Of a stretch of DNA of 64,000 nt, positions 1-7,806 are shown one piece after another. This DNA comes from Caenimonas soli. Its GTDB lineage: Bacteria; Pseudomonadota; Gammaproteobacteria; Burkholderiales; Burkholderiaceae_C. The stretch lies in assembly GCF_013155545.1 (NCBI RefSeq), contig NZ_JABJVV010000011.1, forward strand, positions 62,001 to 126,000. Direction: 5' to 3'. The position numbers were made by a program, and so were the translations under genes. The notes under the pieces were generated by a model. That model made no database searches, was not told the DNA's origin, and saw only the letters and a program-made list of their open reading frames with translations. Position 1 is the stretch's first letter, and every line of letters begins with the position of its first letter.

Positions 1-409
1 CGCGGAGGATATGGCGCTGCGCAGCGGGTCGGCGCCGCCGGAGCTCAGCGCCGACGCGGTCGCGCTGTTGTCGGCGCAGACCTGGCGCGGCAACATCCGC
101 GAGCTGCGCAACGTGCTGGAACAGGCGGCGATGCGCAGCGATTCCCAGCACATCGAGGTGCAGCATCTCGAGGAAGTGCTGCGCGAGTCGGGCGTCAAGC
201 AGATTGCCCCACCCATTCCAGCAGCGCCCATACCGACGGACGGCTCGCCGTCGCGGGTGCTGCGGCCCCTGGCCGAACAAGTGGCCGAACTGGAGCGGCG
301 GGCGATAGACGCCGCGCTCACGGCGACCGGCGGCAACAAGCTGGCGGCCGCCAAACTGCTGGGAATTTCCCGCGCCAAGCTCTACGAGCGCCTGGAAGCC
401 AGTGTCTGA
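1..409 (+). CDS. Sigma54-dependent transcriptional activator, C-terminal part (5' end outside window)
   Basis: Only the last ~135 residues are in the window; the frame is open to the left edge. The motif WRGNIRELRNVLEQA is the conserved end of the sigma54-interaction AAA+ domain (usual form WPGNVRELRN). The C-terminus (about the last 40 residues, containing NKLAAAKLLGISRAKLYERL) is a Fis-type helix-turn-helix, so this is an enhancer-binding protein that would use ATP to open sigma54-RNA polymerase promoters. The sensory N-terminus is not visible, so the signal is unknown. The stop codon at 407-409 lies inside a perfect 17-bp palindrome, and a second copy plus a -24/-12 promoter follow directly. 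The obvious target is therefore the transporter/depolymerase operon starting at 571. Confidence 0.93.
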   Translation, partial: AEDMALRSGSAPPELSADAVALLSAQTWRGNIRELRNVLEQAAMRSDSQHIEVQHLEEVLRESGVKQIAPPIPAAPIPTDGSPSRVLRPLAEQVAELERRAIDAALTATGGNKLAAAKLLGISRAKLYERLEASV

Positions 410-419
410 TTTTCAGACA
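403..419. promoter_or_regulatory. Upstream activating site 1 (17-bp perfect palindrome)
   Basis: TGTCTGA-TTT-TCAGACA is a perfect inverted repeat with 7-bp arms. It overlaps the stop codon of the sigma54 activator. Its centre is about 129 bp upstream of the predicted start of transcription, a normal distance for an enhancer-binding protein. Function is inferred from the repeat, its duplication and the adjacent activator and promoter. Confidence 0.75.
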
Positions 420-446
420 TATGTATGGCAATCAGTCAGATTGCGC

Positions 447-463
447 TGTCTGAAAATCAGACA
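447..463. promoter_or_regulatory. Upstream activating site 2 (17-bp perfect palindrome)
   Basis: TGTCTGA-AAA-TCAGACA has the same 7-bp arms as site 1. The two sites are 44 bp apart, close to four helical turns, so bound dimers would sit on the same face of the DNA. This fits cooperative binding of the activator encoded just upstream. Confidence 0.75.
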
Positions 464-513
464 CAGGAGAGCCGCGTAGTAAATTTTCCTTTATGAATCA
501 ACGAGGTTCAGAT

Positions 514-529
514 TGGCACGACACATGCT
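514..529 (+). promoter_or_regulatory. Sigma54 (-24/-12) promoter of the transporter/depolymerase operon
   Basis: TGGCACG-ACAC-ATGCT matches the consensus TGGCACG-N4-TTGCW at every defined position except one (A for T at 525). The invariant GG (515-516) and GC (527-528) have the correct 12-bp offset. Transcription should start near 540. This places the ATG at 493 upstream of the transcript and fixes the start of the first gene at 571. Confidence 0.85.
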
Positions 530-570
530 GTACTCAGCCGCTATCCGTAGTTACTAATAGGAGACATTCC

Positions 571-1764
571 ATGCAACGTCGCACCTGGGTCGCGCTCGCA
601 GCGCTCGCAGCCACCGCTTTCGCCTTGCCCCAAGCCTTCGCCCAAGGCAAGGACATCAAGATCGCCCACGTCTACAGCCGCACCGGCCCGCTCGAGGCCT
701 ATGGCAAGCAGACGCAGACCGGCCTGTTGATGGGCCTGGAGTACGCGACCGGCGGAACCATGACCGTGAACGGCCGCAAGATCGTGCTGATCGAAAAGGA
801 CGACCAGGGCAAGCCCGACCTGGGCAAGTCGCTGCTCGCCACCGCTTACTCCGACGACAAGGTGGATCTGGCCATCGGCCCGACCTCTTCGGGTGTGGCG
901 CTGGCCATGCTGCCGGTCGCCGAGGAATACAAGAAGATCCTCCTGGTCGAGCCGGCCGTTGCCGATTCGATCACCGGCGAAAAATGGAACAAGTACATCT
1001 TCCGCACCGGGCGCAACAGCTCGCAGGACGCCATCTCCAATGCGGTGGCCCTGGACAAGCCGGGTGTCACCATCGCCACCCTGGCCCAGGACTATGCGTT
1101 CGGCCGTGACGGCGTGAAGGCCTTCAAGGAGTCGATCAAGACCGCCAAGATCGTCCATGAGGAATACCTGCCGGCCAACACCACCGACTTCACCGCGGGC
1201 GCGCAGCGCCTGATCGACAAGCTGAAGGACCAGCCCGGCCGCAAGGTGATCTGGATCGTCTGGGCCGGCTCCGGCAACCCGTTCAAGATCGCCGACCTCG
1301 ACCTGAAGCGCTATGGCATCGAGATCGCCACCGGCGGCAACATCCTGCCGGCGATGGTGGCCTACAACCAGTTCCCGGGCATGGAAGGCGCGAGCTACTA
1401 CTACTTCGGCTTCTCCAAGAACCAGCCCAACCTGTGGCTGGTGACCAACCACTACCAGCGCTTCCAGAGCCCGCCCGACTTCTTCACGGCCGGTGGCTTC
1501 TCCGCTGCCATGGCCATCGTCTCGGCGCTGAAGAAAACCAACGCCGACACCACCACCGACAAGCTCATCACCGCCATGGAAGGCATGAGCTTCGACACGC
1601 CCAAGGGCATGATGACCTTCCGCAAGGAAGATCACCAGGCCATGCAGTCGATGTACCACTTCCGCGTGGCGCCCGGCGCCAAGCAGGGCGCGATGGCCGA
1701 CCTTCACCTCGTGAAGGAAATCAAGCCGTCGGAAATGAACGTGCCGATCCGCAACAAGCGGTAG
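571..1764 (+). CDS. Liv-type ABC transporter substrate-binding protein
   Basis: This 397-residue periplasmic binding protein belongs to the branched-chain amino acid/amide (LivK-like) group. The N-terminus MQRRTWVALAALAATAFALPQAFAQ is a signal peptide with likely cleavage after AFA. The mature protein starts with KDIKIAHVYSRTGPLEAYGK, the usual first strand and ligand loop of the family. The ATG at 571 was chosen because AGGAGA precedes it by a good distance and because the sigma54 promoter at 514-529 excludes the in-frame ATG at 493. It is the first gene of an operon with a PHA depolymerase and the rest of the importer. The ligand is not readable from sequence; 3-hydroxyalkanoate monomers or oligomers are the contextual guess. 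A hairpin with a T-run follows the gene. Confidence 0.93.
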   Translation: MQRRTWVALAALAATAFALPQAFAQGKDIKIAHVYSRTGPLEAYGKQTQTGLLMGLEYATGGTMTVNGRKIVLIEKDDQGKPDLGKSLLATAYSDDKVDLAIGPTSSGVALAMLPVAEEYKKILLVEPAVADSITGEKWNKYIFRTGRNSSQDAISNAVALDKPGVTIATLAQDYAFGRDGVKAFKESIKTAKIVHEEYLPANTTDFTAGAQRLIDKLKDQPGRKVIWIVWAGSGNPFKIADLDLKRYGIEIATGGNILPAMVAYNQFPGMEGASYYYFGFSKNQPNLWLVTNHYQRFQSPPDFFTAGGFSAAMAIVSALKKTNADTTTDKLITAMEGMSFDTPKGMMTFRKEDHQAMQSMYHFRVAPGAKQGAMADLHLVKEIKPSEMNVPIRNKR

Positions 1765-1775
1765 ACCGTTTCCAC

Positions 1776-1797
1776 AGGGGCGGCCGCCCCTCTTTTT
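1776..1797 (+). terminator. Terminator-like hairpin between binding protein and depolymerase
   Basis: AGGGGC-GGCC-GCCCCT (1776-1791) is followed by TCTTTTT. It has the form of an intrinsic terminator but sits inside the operon. It may stop part of the transcription or protect the upstream message, giving more binding protein than downstream products. This role is inferred. Confidence 0.65.
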
Positions 1798-1870
1798 GCT
1801 TCGTTTGAGAAAACCCCCGGAGACACGGGGGGAGGGATCGGTTTGCCGATCACCAACTGGAGACAACTCA

Positions 1871-3319
1871 ATGACGTTCAAATTGCTTCGTATATGCGCT
1901 GCTTCGGCGGCCCTGTTGTCGGGGGCGGCCTTCGCCGCGGTCAACCTGCCGGCCCTCAATATCGACAAGACCCAGACGACAGTCTCGGGCCTGTCGTCGG
2001 GCGGCTTCATGGCCGTTCAACTGCACGTGGCGTACTCCGCCACGTTCAAGAAGGGCGCCGGCGTCGTCGCGGGCGGGCCGTTCTACTGCGCCGAGGGGTC
2101 CGTGGTGAACGCCACCGGCCGCTGCATGGCGAGCCCGGCCGGTATCCCGACCAGCTCGCTGGTCAGCACCACCAACAACTGGGCGCAGCAAGGCCTGATC
2201 GACCCGGTCTCGAACCTGCAGAGCTCCAAGGTCTACATGTTCTCCGGCACGCTGGACGATGTGGTCAAGCCGGGCGTGATGGATGCGCTCAAGACCTACT
2301 ACAACAGCTTCGTGCCGGCGGCCAATGTCGTCTACAAGAAGGACATCGCGTCCCAGCACGCTATGGTCACCGACGACTACGGCAGCGCCTGTTCGTTCAA
2401 GGGCGCGCCGTACATCAACGACTGCAACTTCGACCTGGCCGGCGCTATCCTGCAGCAGCTCTATGGCACGCTGAATCCCCGCAACGCCAACGTGCTGCCC
2501 GCCGCCAACTTCGTGCAGTTCAACCAGAGCCAGTTCATCACCGGCCACGGCATGGCGACCACCGGCTGGGCCTATGTCCCACAGGCCTGCAGCAGCGGAA
2601 CACAATGCCGCGTTCACGTGGTGCTGCATGGTTGCAAGCAGAACGAGAACGACGTCCAGCAGCAGTACGTGAAGAACACAGGCTACAACCGCTGGGGGGA
2701 CACCAACAATATCGTCATGCTCTATCCGCAGACCAGCGTGGCGGCCACCAACAGCTGCTGGGACTGGTGGGGCTACGACAGCGCTAACTACTCCAAGAAA
2801 TCCGGCCCGCAGATGGTTGCGATCAAGGCGATGGTGGACCAGGTTTCCAGCGGCACGCCGGCATCCACGTTGCCGGCCCCGACCGGCGTGGCGACCTCGG
2901 GCGCGACCACCAGCACGATGAACATCGGCTGGAATGCCGTGACCGGCGCGACCGGCTACAACGTCTACCGGGCGGGCAACAAGGTGAACGCCTTGCCGGT
3001 GACGAGCACCGCCTACACGGACAGCGGCCTGGCGGCGGGCACCACGTATTCCTGGACCGTGAAATCGCTGGACGCCAACAACGCGGAGAGCGCTGCATCG
3101 GCTGCTGCCAGCGGCACCACCACCGGCGCACCGCCGCCAGTGGCCACCTGCTACACCTCGTCCAACTACGCCCACACGACCGCGGGCCGGGCCTACACGG
3201 CGGGTGGCTACACCTACGCCAACGGCTCCTCGCAGAACATGGGCCTGTGGAACGTTTTCATCACCACCACCTTGAAGAAGACCGGCACGAACTACTACGT
3301 GATCGGGACCTGCTCTTGA
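1871..3319 (+). CDS. Extracellular short-chain-length polyhydroxyalkanoate (PHB) depolymerase, type 2 catalytic domain
   Basis: A secreted 482-residue esterase that hydrolyses poly(3-hydroxybutyrate)-type polyester. Residues 1-22 form a signal peptide. The lipase box GLSSG lies at 40-44 (nucleophile Ser42), close to the N-terminus as in type 2 (circularly permuted) domains. Asp129/130 (FSGTLDD), His163 (SQHAM) and the oxyanion His253 (VVLHGCKQN) follow in the type 2 order. A fibronectin type III linker spans roughly 335-420. A C-terminal module of about 55 residues (from CYTSSNYAH) is probably the polymer-binding domain. The start at 1871 has GGAG about 10 bases upstream; an ATG-less extension to 1796 has no signal sequence. 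The gene sits between the binding protein and ATPases of an ABC importer, suggesting outside cleavage followed by uptake. Confidence 0.93.
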   Translation: MTFKLLRICAASAALLSGAAFAAVNLPALNIDKTQTTVSGLSSGGFMAVQLHVAYSATFKKGAGVVAGGPFYCAEGSVVNATGRCMASPAGIPTSSLVSTTNNWAQQGLIDPVSNLQSSKVYMFSGTLDDVVKPGVMDALKTYYNSFVPAANVVYKKDIASQHAMVTDDYGSACSFKGAPYINDCNFDLAGAILQQLYGTLNPRNANVLPAANFVQFNQSQFITGHGMATTGWAYVPQACSSGTQCRVHVVLHGCKQNENDVQQQYVKNTGYNRWGDTNNIVMLYPQTSVAATNSCWDWWGYDSANYSKKSGPQMVAIKAMVDQVSSGTPASTLPAPTGVATSGATTSTMNIGWNAVTGATGYNVYRAGNKVNALPVTSTAYTDSGLAAGTTYSWTVKSLDANNAESAASAAASGTTTGAPPPVATCYTSSNYAHTTAGRAYTAGGYTYANGSSQNMGLWNVFITTTLKKTGTNYYVIGTCS

Positions 3320-3326
3320 ACAGTTG

Positions 3327-3350
3327 GGGACAGAGCTGAAGATCTGTCCC
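3327..3350 (+). other. Stem-loop between depolymerase and first ATPase gene
   Basis: GGGACAGA and TCTGTCCC form a perfect 8-bp stem with an 8-base loop. There is no T-run, so it is more likely an mRNA processing or stability element than a terminator. Confidence 0.5.
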
Positions 3351-3368
3351 GCAAGCAATAAAGGAACC

Positions 3369-4145
3369 ATGAGCCTACTCGCCACCAAGGACCTCACGAT
3401 CCGCTTCGGCGGCCACGTGGCGGTGAACGCCGTGACCTGCGCTTTCCAGCCGGGCACGCTCACCGCCATCGTCGGCCCCAACGGCGCGGGAAAGACCACC
3501 TACTTCAACCTGATCTCCGGCCAGCTCAAGGCGAGCGCCGGGCAGGTCACGCTCGATGGGCGCGACCTGTCCGGCTTCTCGCCGTCCGAGCGCACCCGCG
3601 CCGGGCTGGGCCGGGCGTTCCAGCTCACCAACCTGTTCCCGCGCCTCACGGTGATGGAGAACATCCGGTTGGCCGTGCAGGCCACGCGGGAAGGGCCGCA
3701 CCGGCACGGGCTGAATTTGTGGAGCATCTGGAGCGATCACCGTGAGCTGATGGAGCGCGCCGATGAGATCCTGGTGGCGGTGGCCTTGGCCGACAAGGAG
3801 AACGAACTGGTGGCCAACCTGCCGCACGGCGACCAGCGCAAGCTGGAGGTGGCCTTGTTGATGGCGCTGGAGTCGAAGGTGTTCATGTTCGACGAGCCGA
3901 CCGCGGGCATGAATGCCGCCGAAGCGCCGGTGATCCTGAACCTGATCCGCAAGCTCAAGGAAGACCCGAGCAAGACCATCCTGCTGGTGGAGCACAAGAT
4001 GGACGTGGTGCGCGAGCTGGCCGACCGCATCATCGTGCTGCACAACGGCACGCTGGTGGCCGACGGCGAACCGGCCGACGTGATCGCGTCGCCGATCGTG
4101 CAGGAAGCCTATCTGGGCGTGGCCGTGAAGGCGGAGGCCGCATGA
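3369..4145 (+). CDS. ABC transporter ATP-binding protein, LivG-like
   Basis: A cytoplasmic 258-residue ATPase that powers the importer. The Walker A motif GPNGAGKT lies near residue 38, the signature region reads NLPHGDQRKLE (LivG proteins have a weakened signature such as LSYGQQRRLE), and Walker B is VFMFDEPTAGMN. The long insertion between Walker A and signature is typical of LivG. The ATG at 3369 was chosen over an in-frame position at 3324 because AAGGA precedes it and homologues begin directly with the beta strand. Its last codons overlap the next gene (ATGA, 4142-4145), so the two ATPases are translationally coupled. Confidence 0.95.
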   Translation: MSLLATKDLTIRFGGHVAVNAVTCAFQPGTLTAIVGPNGAGKTTYFNLISGQLKASAGQVTLDGRDLSGFSPSERTRAGLGRAFQLTNLFPRLTVMENIRLAVQATREGPHRHGLNLWSIWSDHRELMERADEILVAVALADKENELVANLPHGDQRKLEVALLMALESKVFMFDEPTAGMNAAEAPVILNLIRKLKEDPSKTILLVEHKMDVVRELADRIIVLHNGTLVADGEPADVIASPIVQEAYLGVAVKAEAA

Positions 4146-4867
4146 ACGAGAACCTGCTTACTCTGCAAGGCGTGCACACGCACATCGGCGCGTATCACAT
4201 CCTGCACGGGGTGGACCTGTCGGTGCCGCGCGGCAAGCTCACCATGCTGCTGGGCCGCAACGGCGCCGGCAAGACCACCACGCTGCGCACCATCATGGGC
4301 CTGTGGCACGCATCCCAGGGCACCATTACCTTCAACGGCCAGGACATCACGAAGCACGCCACGCCGCAGATCGCGTCGATGAACGTGGCCTACGTGCCCG
4401 AGAACATGGGGATCTTCGCCGACCTCACCGTCAAGGAAAACATGCTGCTGGCCGCGCGCCAGGCCAAGCATGCCGGCCAGATGGACGAGAAGCGTCTGAA
4501 GTGGATCTTCTCGCTGTTCCCGGCGGTGGAGAAATTCTGGAACCATCCGGCCGGCAAGCTGTCCGGCGGGCAAAAGCAGATGCTGGCCGTGTCGCGGGCC
4601 ATCGTGGAGCCGCGCGAGCTGCTGATCATCGACGAGCCCAGCAAGGGCCTGGCGCCCGCGATCATCAACAACATGATCGACGCCTTCGCGCAGCTCAAGG
4701 CGAGCGGCGTCACGATCCTGCTGGTGGAGCAGAACATCAATTTCGCCAAGCGGCTGGGCGACACCGTCGCCGTGATGGACAACGGCGTGGTGGTCCATGC
4801 GGGCTCCATGAAGGAACTGGCCGAAGACGAGGCCTTGCAACATTCGCTGCTGGGGTTGGCCATATGA
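4142..4867 (+). CDS. ABC transporter ATP-binding protein, LivF-like
   Basis: The second ATPase of the importer, 241 residues. It shows Walker A (GRNGAGKT), a full signature LSGGQKQ, Walker B (LLIIDEPSKG) and the H-loop region VTILLVEQN. Its length and motif spacing match LivF. It overlaps the preceding ATPase by 4 bp and the following permease by 4 bp (ATGA at 4864-4867), which marks a tightly coupled unit. Confidence 0.95.
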   Translation: MNENLLTLQGVHTHIGAYHILHGVDLSVPRGKLTMLLGRNGAGKTTTLRTIMGLWHASQGTITFNGQDITKHATPQIASMNVAYVPENMGIFADLTVKENMLLAARQAKHAGQMDEKRLKWIFSLFPAVEKFWNHPAGKLSGGQKQMLAVSRAIVEPRELLIIDEPSKGLAPAIINNMIDAFAQLKASGVTILLVEQNINFAKRLGDTVAVMDNGVVVHAGSMKELAEDEALQHSLLGLAI

Positions 4868-5844
4868 AAAACATAGATTTCGACTGGAAGCCGATGGCGC
4901 TGGTGCCGGTGCTGGCGCTGGTGGTCCTGCCGTTCATCGGCTCGGGCTCGACCTGGGTCACGCTCACCGTCGCCGGCCTGGCGATGGGCATGATCATCTT
5001 CATCATCGCCTCGGGCCTGACCTTGGTGTTCGGCCTGATGGACGTGCTGAACTTCGGCCACGGCGTGTTCATCGCGCTGGGCGCCTTCGTGGCGACCAGC
5101 GTGCTGGGCAGCATGGGCGACTACACCTCGTCCGAGAGCCTGTGGCGCAACATGCTGGCGGTGCTGCCGGCCATGATCATCGCGATGCTGGTGGCCGGCG
5201 CTGTCGGCCTGGCCTTCGAACGCTTCATCGTGCGCCCCGTGTACGGCAACCACCTGAAGCAGATCCTGATCACCATGGGCGGCATGATCATCGGCGAAGA
5301 GCTGATCAAGGTGATCTGGGGCCCGCTGCAGATTCCGTTGCCCTTGCCACAGGGCATGCGCGGCGCCATCCTGCTGGGCGACGCGGCCGTGGAGAAGTAC
5401 CGAGTCATCGCCGTCGTCGTGGGTCTGCTGGTGTTCGGCATCCTGCTGTGGGTGCTGACCCGCACCAAGATCGGCCTGTTGATCCGGGCCGGCGTGCAGG
5501 ACCGCGAGATGGTCGAGTCGCTCGGCTACCGCATCAAGGTGCTATTCATCGGCGTGTTCGTGGTCGGCAGCGGCCTGGCGGGCCTGGGCGGCGTGATGTG
5601 GGGCCTGTACCAGCAGAACGTGATCCCGCAGATGGGGGCGCAGGTCAACGTGCTGATCTTCATCGTGCTGATCATCGGCGGCCTGGGGTCCACCACGGGT
5701 GCGCTGGTGGGGGCCTTGCTGGTCGGGCTGATGGCCAACTACACCGGCTTTCTCATTCCCAAGGCGGCGCTGTTCTCGAACATCGCGCTGATGATGGCCA
5801 TCCTGTTGTGGCGGCCCCAGGGCGTCTACGCGCTGAGCAAGTGA
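4864..5844 (+). CDS. ABC transporter permease, LivH-like
   Basis: An inner-membrane permease of 326 residues with about eight hydrophobic segments. The stretch GLTLVFGLMDVLNFGHG early in the protein is the hallmark of the LivH family, and the C-terminal GGLGSTTGALVGALLVG is the coupling region. The start at 4864 overlaps the stop of the LivF-like gene. It pairs with the LivM-like permease that follows 9 bp later. Confidence 0.94.
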   Translation: MKNIDFDWKPMALVPVLALVVLPFIGSGSTWVTLTVAGLAMGMIIFIIASGLTLVFGLMDVLNFGHGVFIALGAFVATSVLGSMGDYTSSESLWRNMLAVLPAMIIAMLVAGAVGLAFERFIVRPVYGNHLKQILITMGGMIIGEELIKVIWGPLQIPLPLPQGMRGAILLGDAAVEKYRVIAVVVGLLVFGILLWVLTRTKIGLLIRAGVQDREMVESLGYRIKVLFIGVFVVGSGLAGLGGVMWGLYQQNVIPQMGAQVNVLIFIVLIIGGLGSTTGALVGALLVGLMANYTGFLIPKAALFSNIALMMAILLWRPQGVYALSK

Positions 5845-5853
5845 GCACATAGC

Positions 5854-6921
5854 ATGCTGAAGCGAATTCTTTCCAACGATTTCCCCCGCAACCGCATCCT
5901 GGCCGTCGTGCTGGTCGTGCTGCTGCTGGCCCTGGCCTTCATGCCGTTCATCTTCCCGGGCGTGAAAGCGCTGAACGTGGCGGCCAAGATCCTGGTGTTC
6001 GTCGTGCTCGTGGCCAGTTTCGACCTGCTGCTGGGCTATACGGGCATCGTGAGCTTTGCCCACACCATGTTCTTCGGCATCGGCGCCTATGGCATCGCCA
6101 TTGCGTCCACGCGCATGGGACCGGGCTGGTCGGCGATCGTCGTGGGCCTGGCGGTGGCGCTGGCCTTGTCGTTCGTGCTGGCGCTGGTCGTCGGCCTTTT
6201 TTCGTTGCGGGTGCGGGCGATCTTCTTCTCGATGATCACGCTGGCGGTGGCGGCGGCATTCCAGACGCTGGCGTCGCAGCTGTCGGAGCTCACCGGCGGC
6301 GAGGACGGGCTCACTTTCAAGATGCCGGAAGTGCTGTCGCCCAGTTACCAGCTGTCCGAGACCCCGTTCCTGGGCGTCTCGCTGGACGGCCGGCTGATCT
6401 GCTATTACCTGCTGTTCGTCACGGCCCTGATCCTGCTGCTGGCGATGCTGCGCATCGTCAACTCGCCGTTCGGCCGGGTGCTGCAGGCGATTCGCGAGAA
6501 CGAGTTCCGCGCCGAGGCGATCGGCTACCGGGTCGTGGTGTATCGCACTACCTCGAGCATCCTGTCGGCGCTGTTCGCCACCGTGGCGGGCGCGATGCTC
6601 GCCATCTGGCTGCGCTACAACGGGCCCGATACGTCGTTGTCCTTCGAGATCATGCTCGACGTGCTGCTGATCGTGGTCATCGGCGGCATGGGAACCATCT
6701 ACGGCGCCGCCATCGGCTCGGGTGTGTTCGTGATCGCCCAGAGCTACCTGCAAGACCTTCTCAAGCTCGGCAGCGACGCCACATCGGGCCTGCCCTGGCT
6801 GTCGGCGCTGTTGTCGCCCGACCGCTGGCTGCTCTGGCTCGGGCTGCTGTTCGTGCTGTCCGTCTACTACTTTCCCACCGGTGTGGTGGGGCGCCTGCGG
6901 GCCATGCGCGCCCGTCCCTAG
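5854..6921 (+). CDS. ABC transporter permease, LivM-like
   Basis: The second permease, 355 residues and strongly hydrophobic. Recognisable LivM features are LLGYTGIVSFAHTMFFGIGAY near residue 55-75, the loop IRENEFRAEAIGYRV and the C-terminal VVIGGMGTIYGAAIGSGVFV. It completes a five-part high-affinity importer (one binding protein, two permeases, two ATPases). The next gene starts 9 bp downstream on the same strand, so it belongs to the same transcript. Confidence 0.94.
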   Translation: MLKRILSNDFPRNRILAVVLVVLLLALAFMPFIFPGVKALNVAAKILVFVVLVASFDLLLGYTGIVSFAHTMFFGIGAYGIAIASTRMGPGWSAIVVGLAVALALSFVLALVVGLFSLRVRAIFFSMITLAVAAAFQTLASQLSELTGGEDGLTFKMPEVLSPSYQLSETPFLGVSLDGRLICYYLLFVTALILLLAMLRIVNSPFGRVLQAIRENEFRAEAIGYRVVVYRTTSSILSALFATVAGAMLAIWLRYNGPDTSLSFEIMLDVLLIVVIGGMGTIYGAAIGSGVFVIAQSYLQDLLKLGSDATSGLPWLSALLSPDRWLLWLGLLFVLSVYYFPTGVVGRLRAMRARP

Positions 6922-6930
6922 GAAGCAGCC

Positions 6931-7806
6931 ATGAATTACAGCTCACGTTACGCGACCTGCGCGGGCCGCGAGATCCACTACACCGAGTGGGGCTCGCAGC
7001 ACAGCCAAACGGTGATCGCATGGCATGGCCTGGCGCGCACCGGGCGCGATATGGACGAGCTGGCCGAGCACCTCTCCAGCCACTTCCGCGTCATTTGCCC
7101 GGACACCTTGGGGCGGGGCTTCAGCCAATGGAGTCCCGATCCGGGCAATGAATACACCTTGGCCTTCTACGCCAAGCTGGCCGCCGGGCTGTTCGACCAG
7201 CTGAAGATCGCCGAGGCGCATTGGGTCGGCACCTCGATGGGCGGCGCGATCGGCACCGTGTGCGCGGCAGGAATTTTCGAGCCGCAGCTCAAGGGGCGCA
7301 TCAAGAGCCTCGTGATCAACGACAACGCCCCGCGCCTGGGCGAGGCGGCGCTTGCGCGCATCCGCGCTTACGCGGGCAGTCCGCCCGCATTCGACACGAT
7401 GGCCCAGCTGGAGGCGTTCTTTCGCCAGGTGTACAAGCCGTTCGGCTGGCTCAGCGATGCGCAATGGCGGCGCCTGACCGAAACCTCGACGCGCCGTCTG
7501 CCCGATGGCCGCGTCACCCCGCATTACGACCCTGCGATGGTGCGGCAGTTCATCGATCATCCGAACGACTATGACCTGTGGGAACACTACGACGCGATCC
7601 AGATTCCCGTGCTTTGCCTGCGCGGCGCCGAGTCGGATCTCGTCCTGCGCGATGCCACGGAAGAAATGATGCGCAGGGGCCCGGGCCTGCTGGGGCTCGC
7701 AAGCGTTGTGGAGATACCCGGCTGCGGCCATGCGCCCGCATTGAACGTTCCGGAGCAGCTGAACCTGGTGACCGCGTTCATCGAGGCTAGCGCGGCGCTC
7801 CCATAG
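6931..7806 (+). CDS. Alpha/beta hydrolase, probably intracellular
   Basis: A 291-residue alpha/beta hydrolase without a signal peptide. The nucleophile elbow is GTSMGG with Ser102; the oxyanion region is [10 protein letters not shown] (about 31-40); the catalytic His is in GCGHAP near the C-terminus. It is the last gene of the ABC/depolymerase operon. A cytoplasmic esterase acting on imported 3-hydroxyalkanoate oligomers would fit, but the fold covers many substrates and no substrate can be read from the sequence. Its 3' end overlaps the convergent hemH gene by 20 bp. Confidence 0.88.
   Translation: MNYSSRYATCAGREIHYTEWGSQHSQTVIAWHGLARTGRDMDELAEHLSSHFRVICPDTLGRGFSQWSPDPGNEYTLAFYAKLAAGLFDQLKIAEAHWVGTSMGGAIGTVCAAGIFEPQLKGRIKSLVINDNAPRLGEAALARIRAYAGSPPAFDTMAQLEAFFRQVYKPFGWLSDAQWRRLTETSTRRLPDGRVTPHYDPAMVRQFIDHPNDYDLWEHYDAIQIPVLCLRGAESDLVLRDATEEMMRRGPGLLGLASVVEIPGCGHAPALNVPEQLNLVTAFIEASAALP

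Noticed and set aside
493..570. Upstream ATG extending the binding protein by 26 residues
   Set aside because: It lies upstream of the sigma54 promoter and would hide the signal peptide; 571 has the proper ribosome-binding site.
541..2010. Long open frame on the minus strand opposite the binding protein
   Set aside because: Its translation is rich in His, Arg, Gly and Val with no domain, and the plus strand carries a complete binding protein with signal peptide. Such shadows are common in high-GC DNA.
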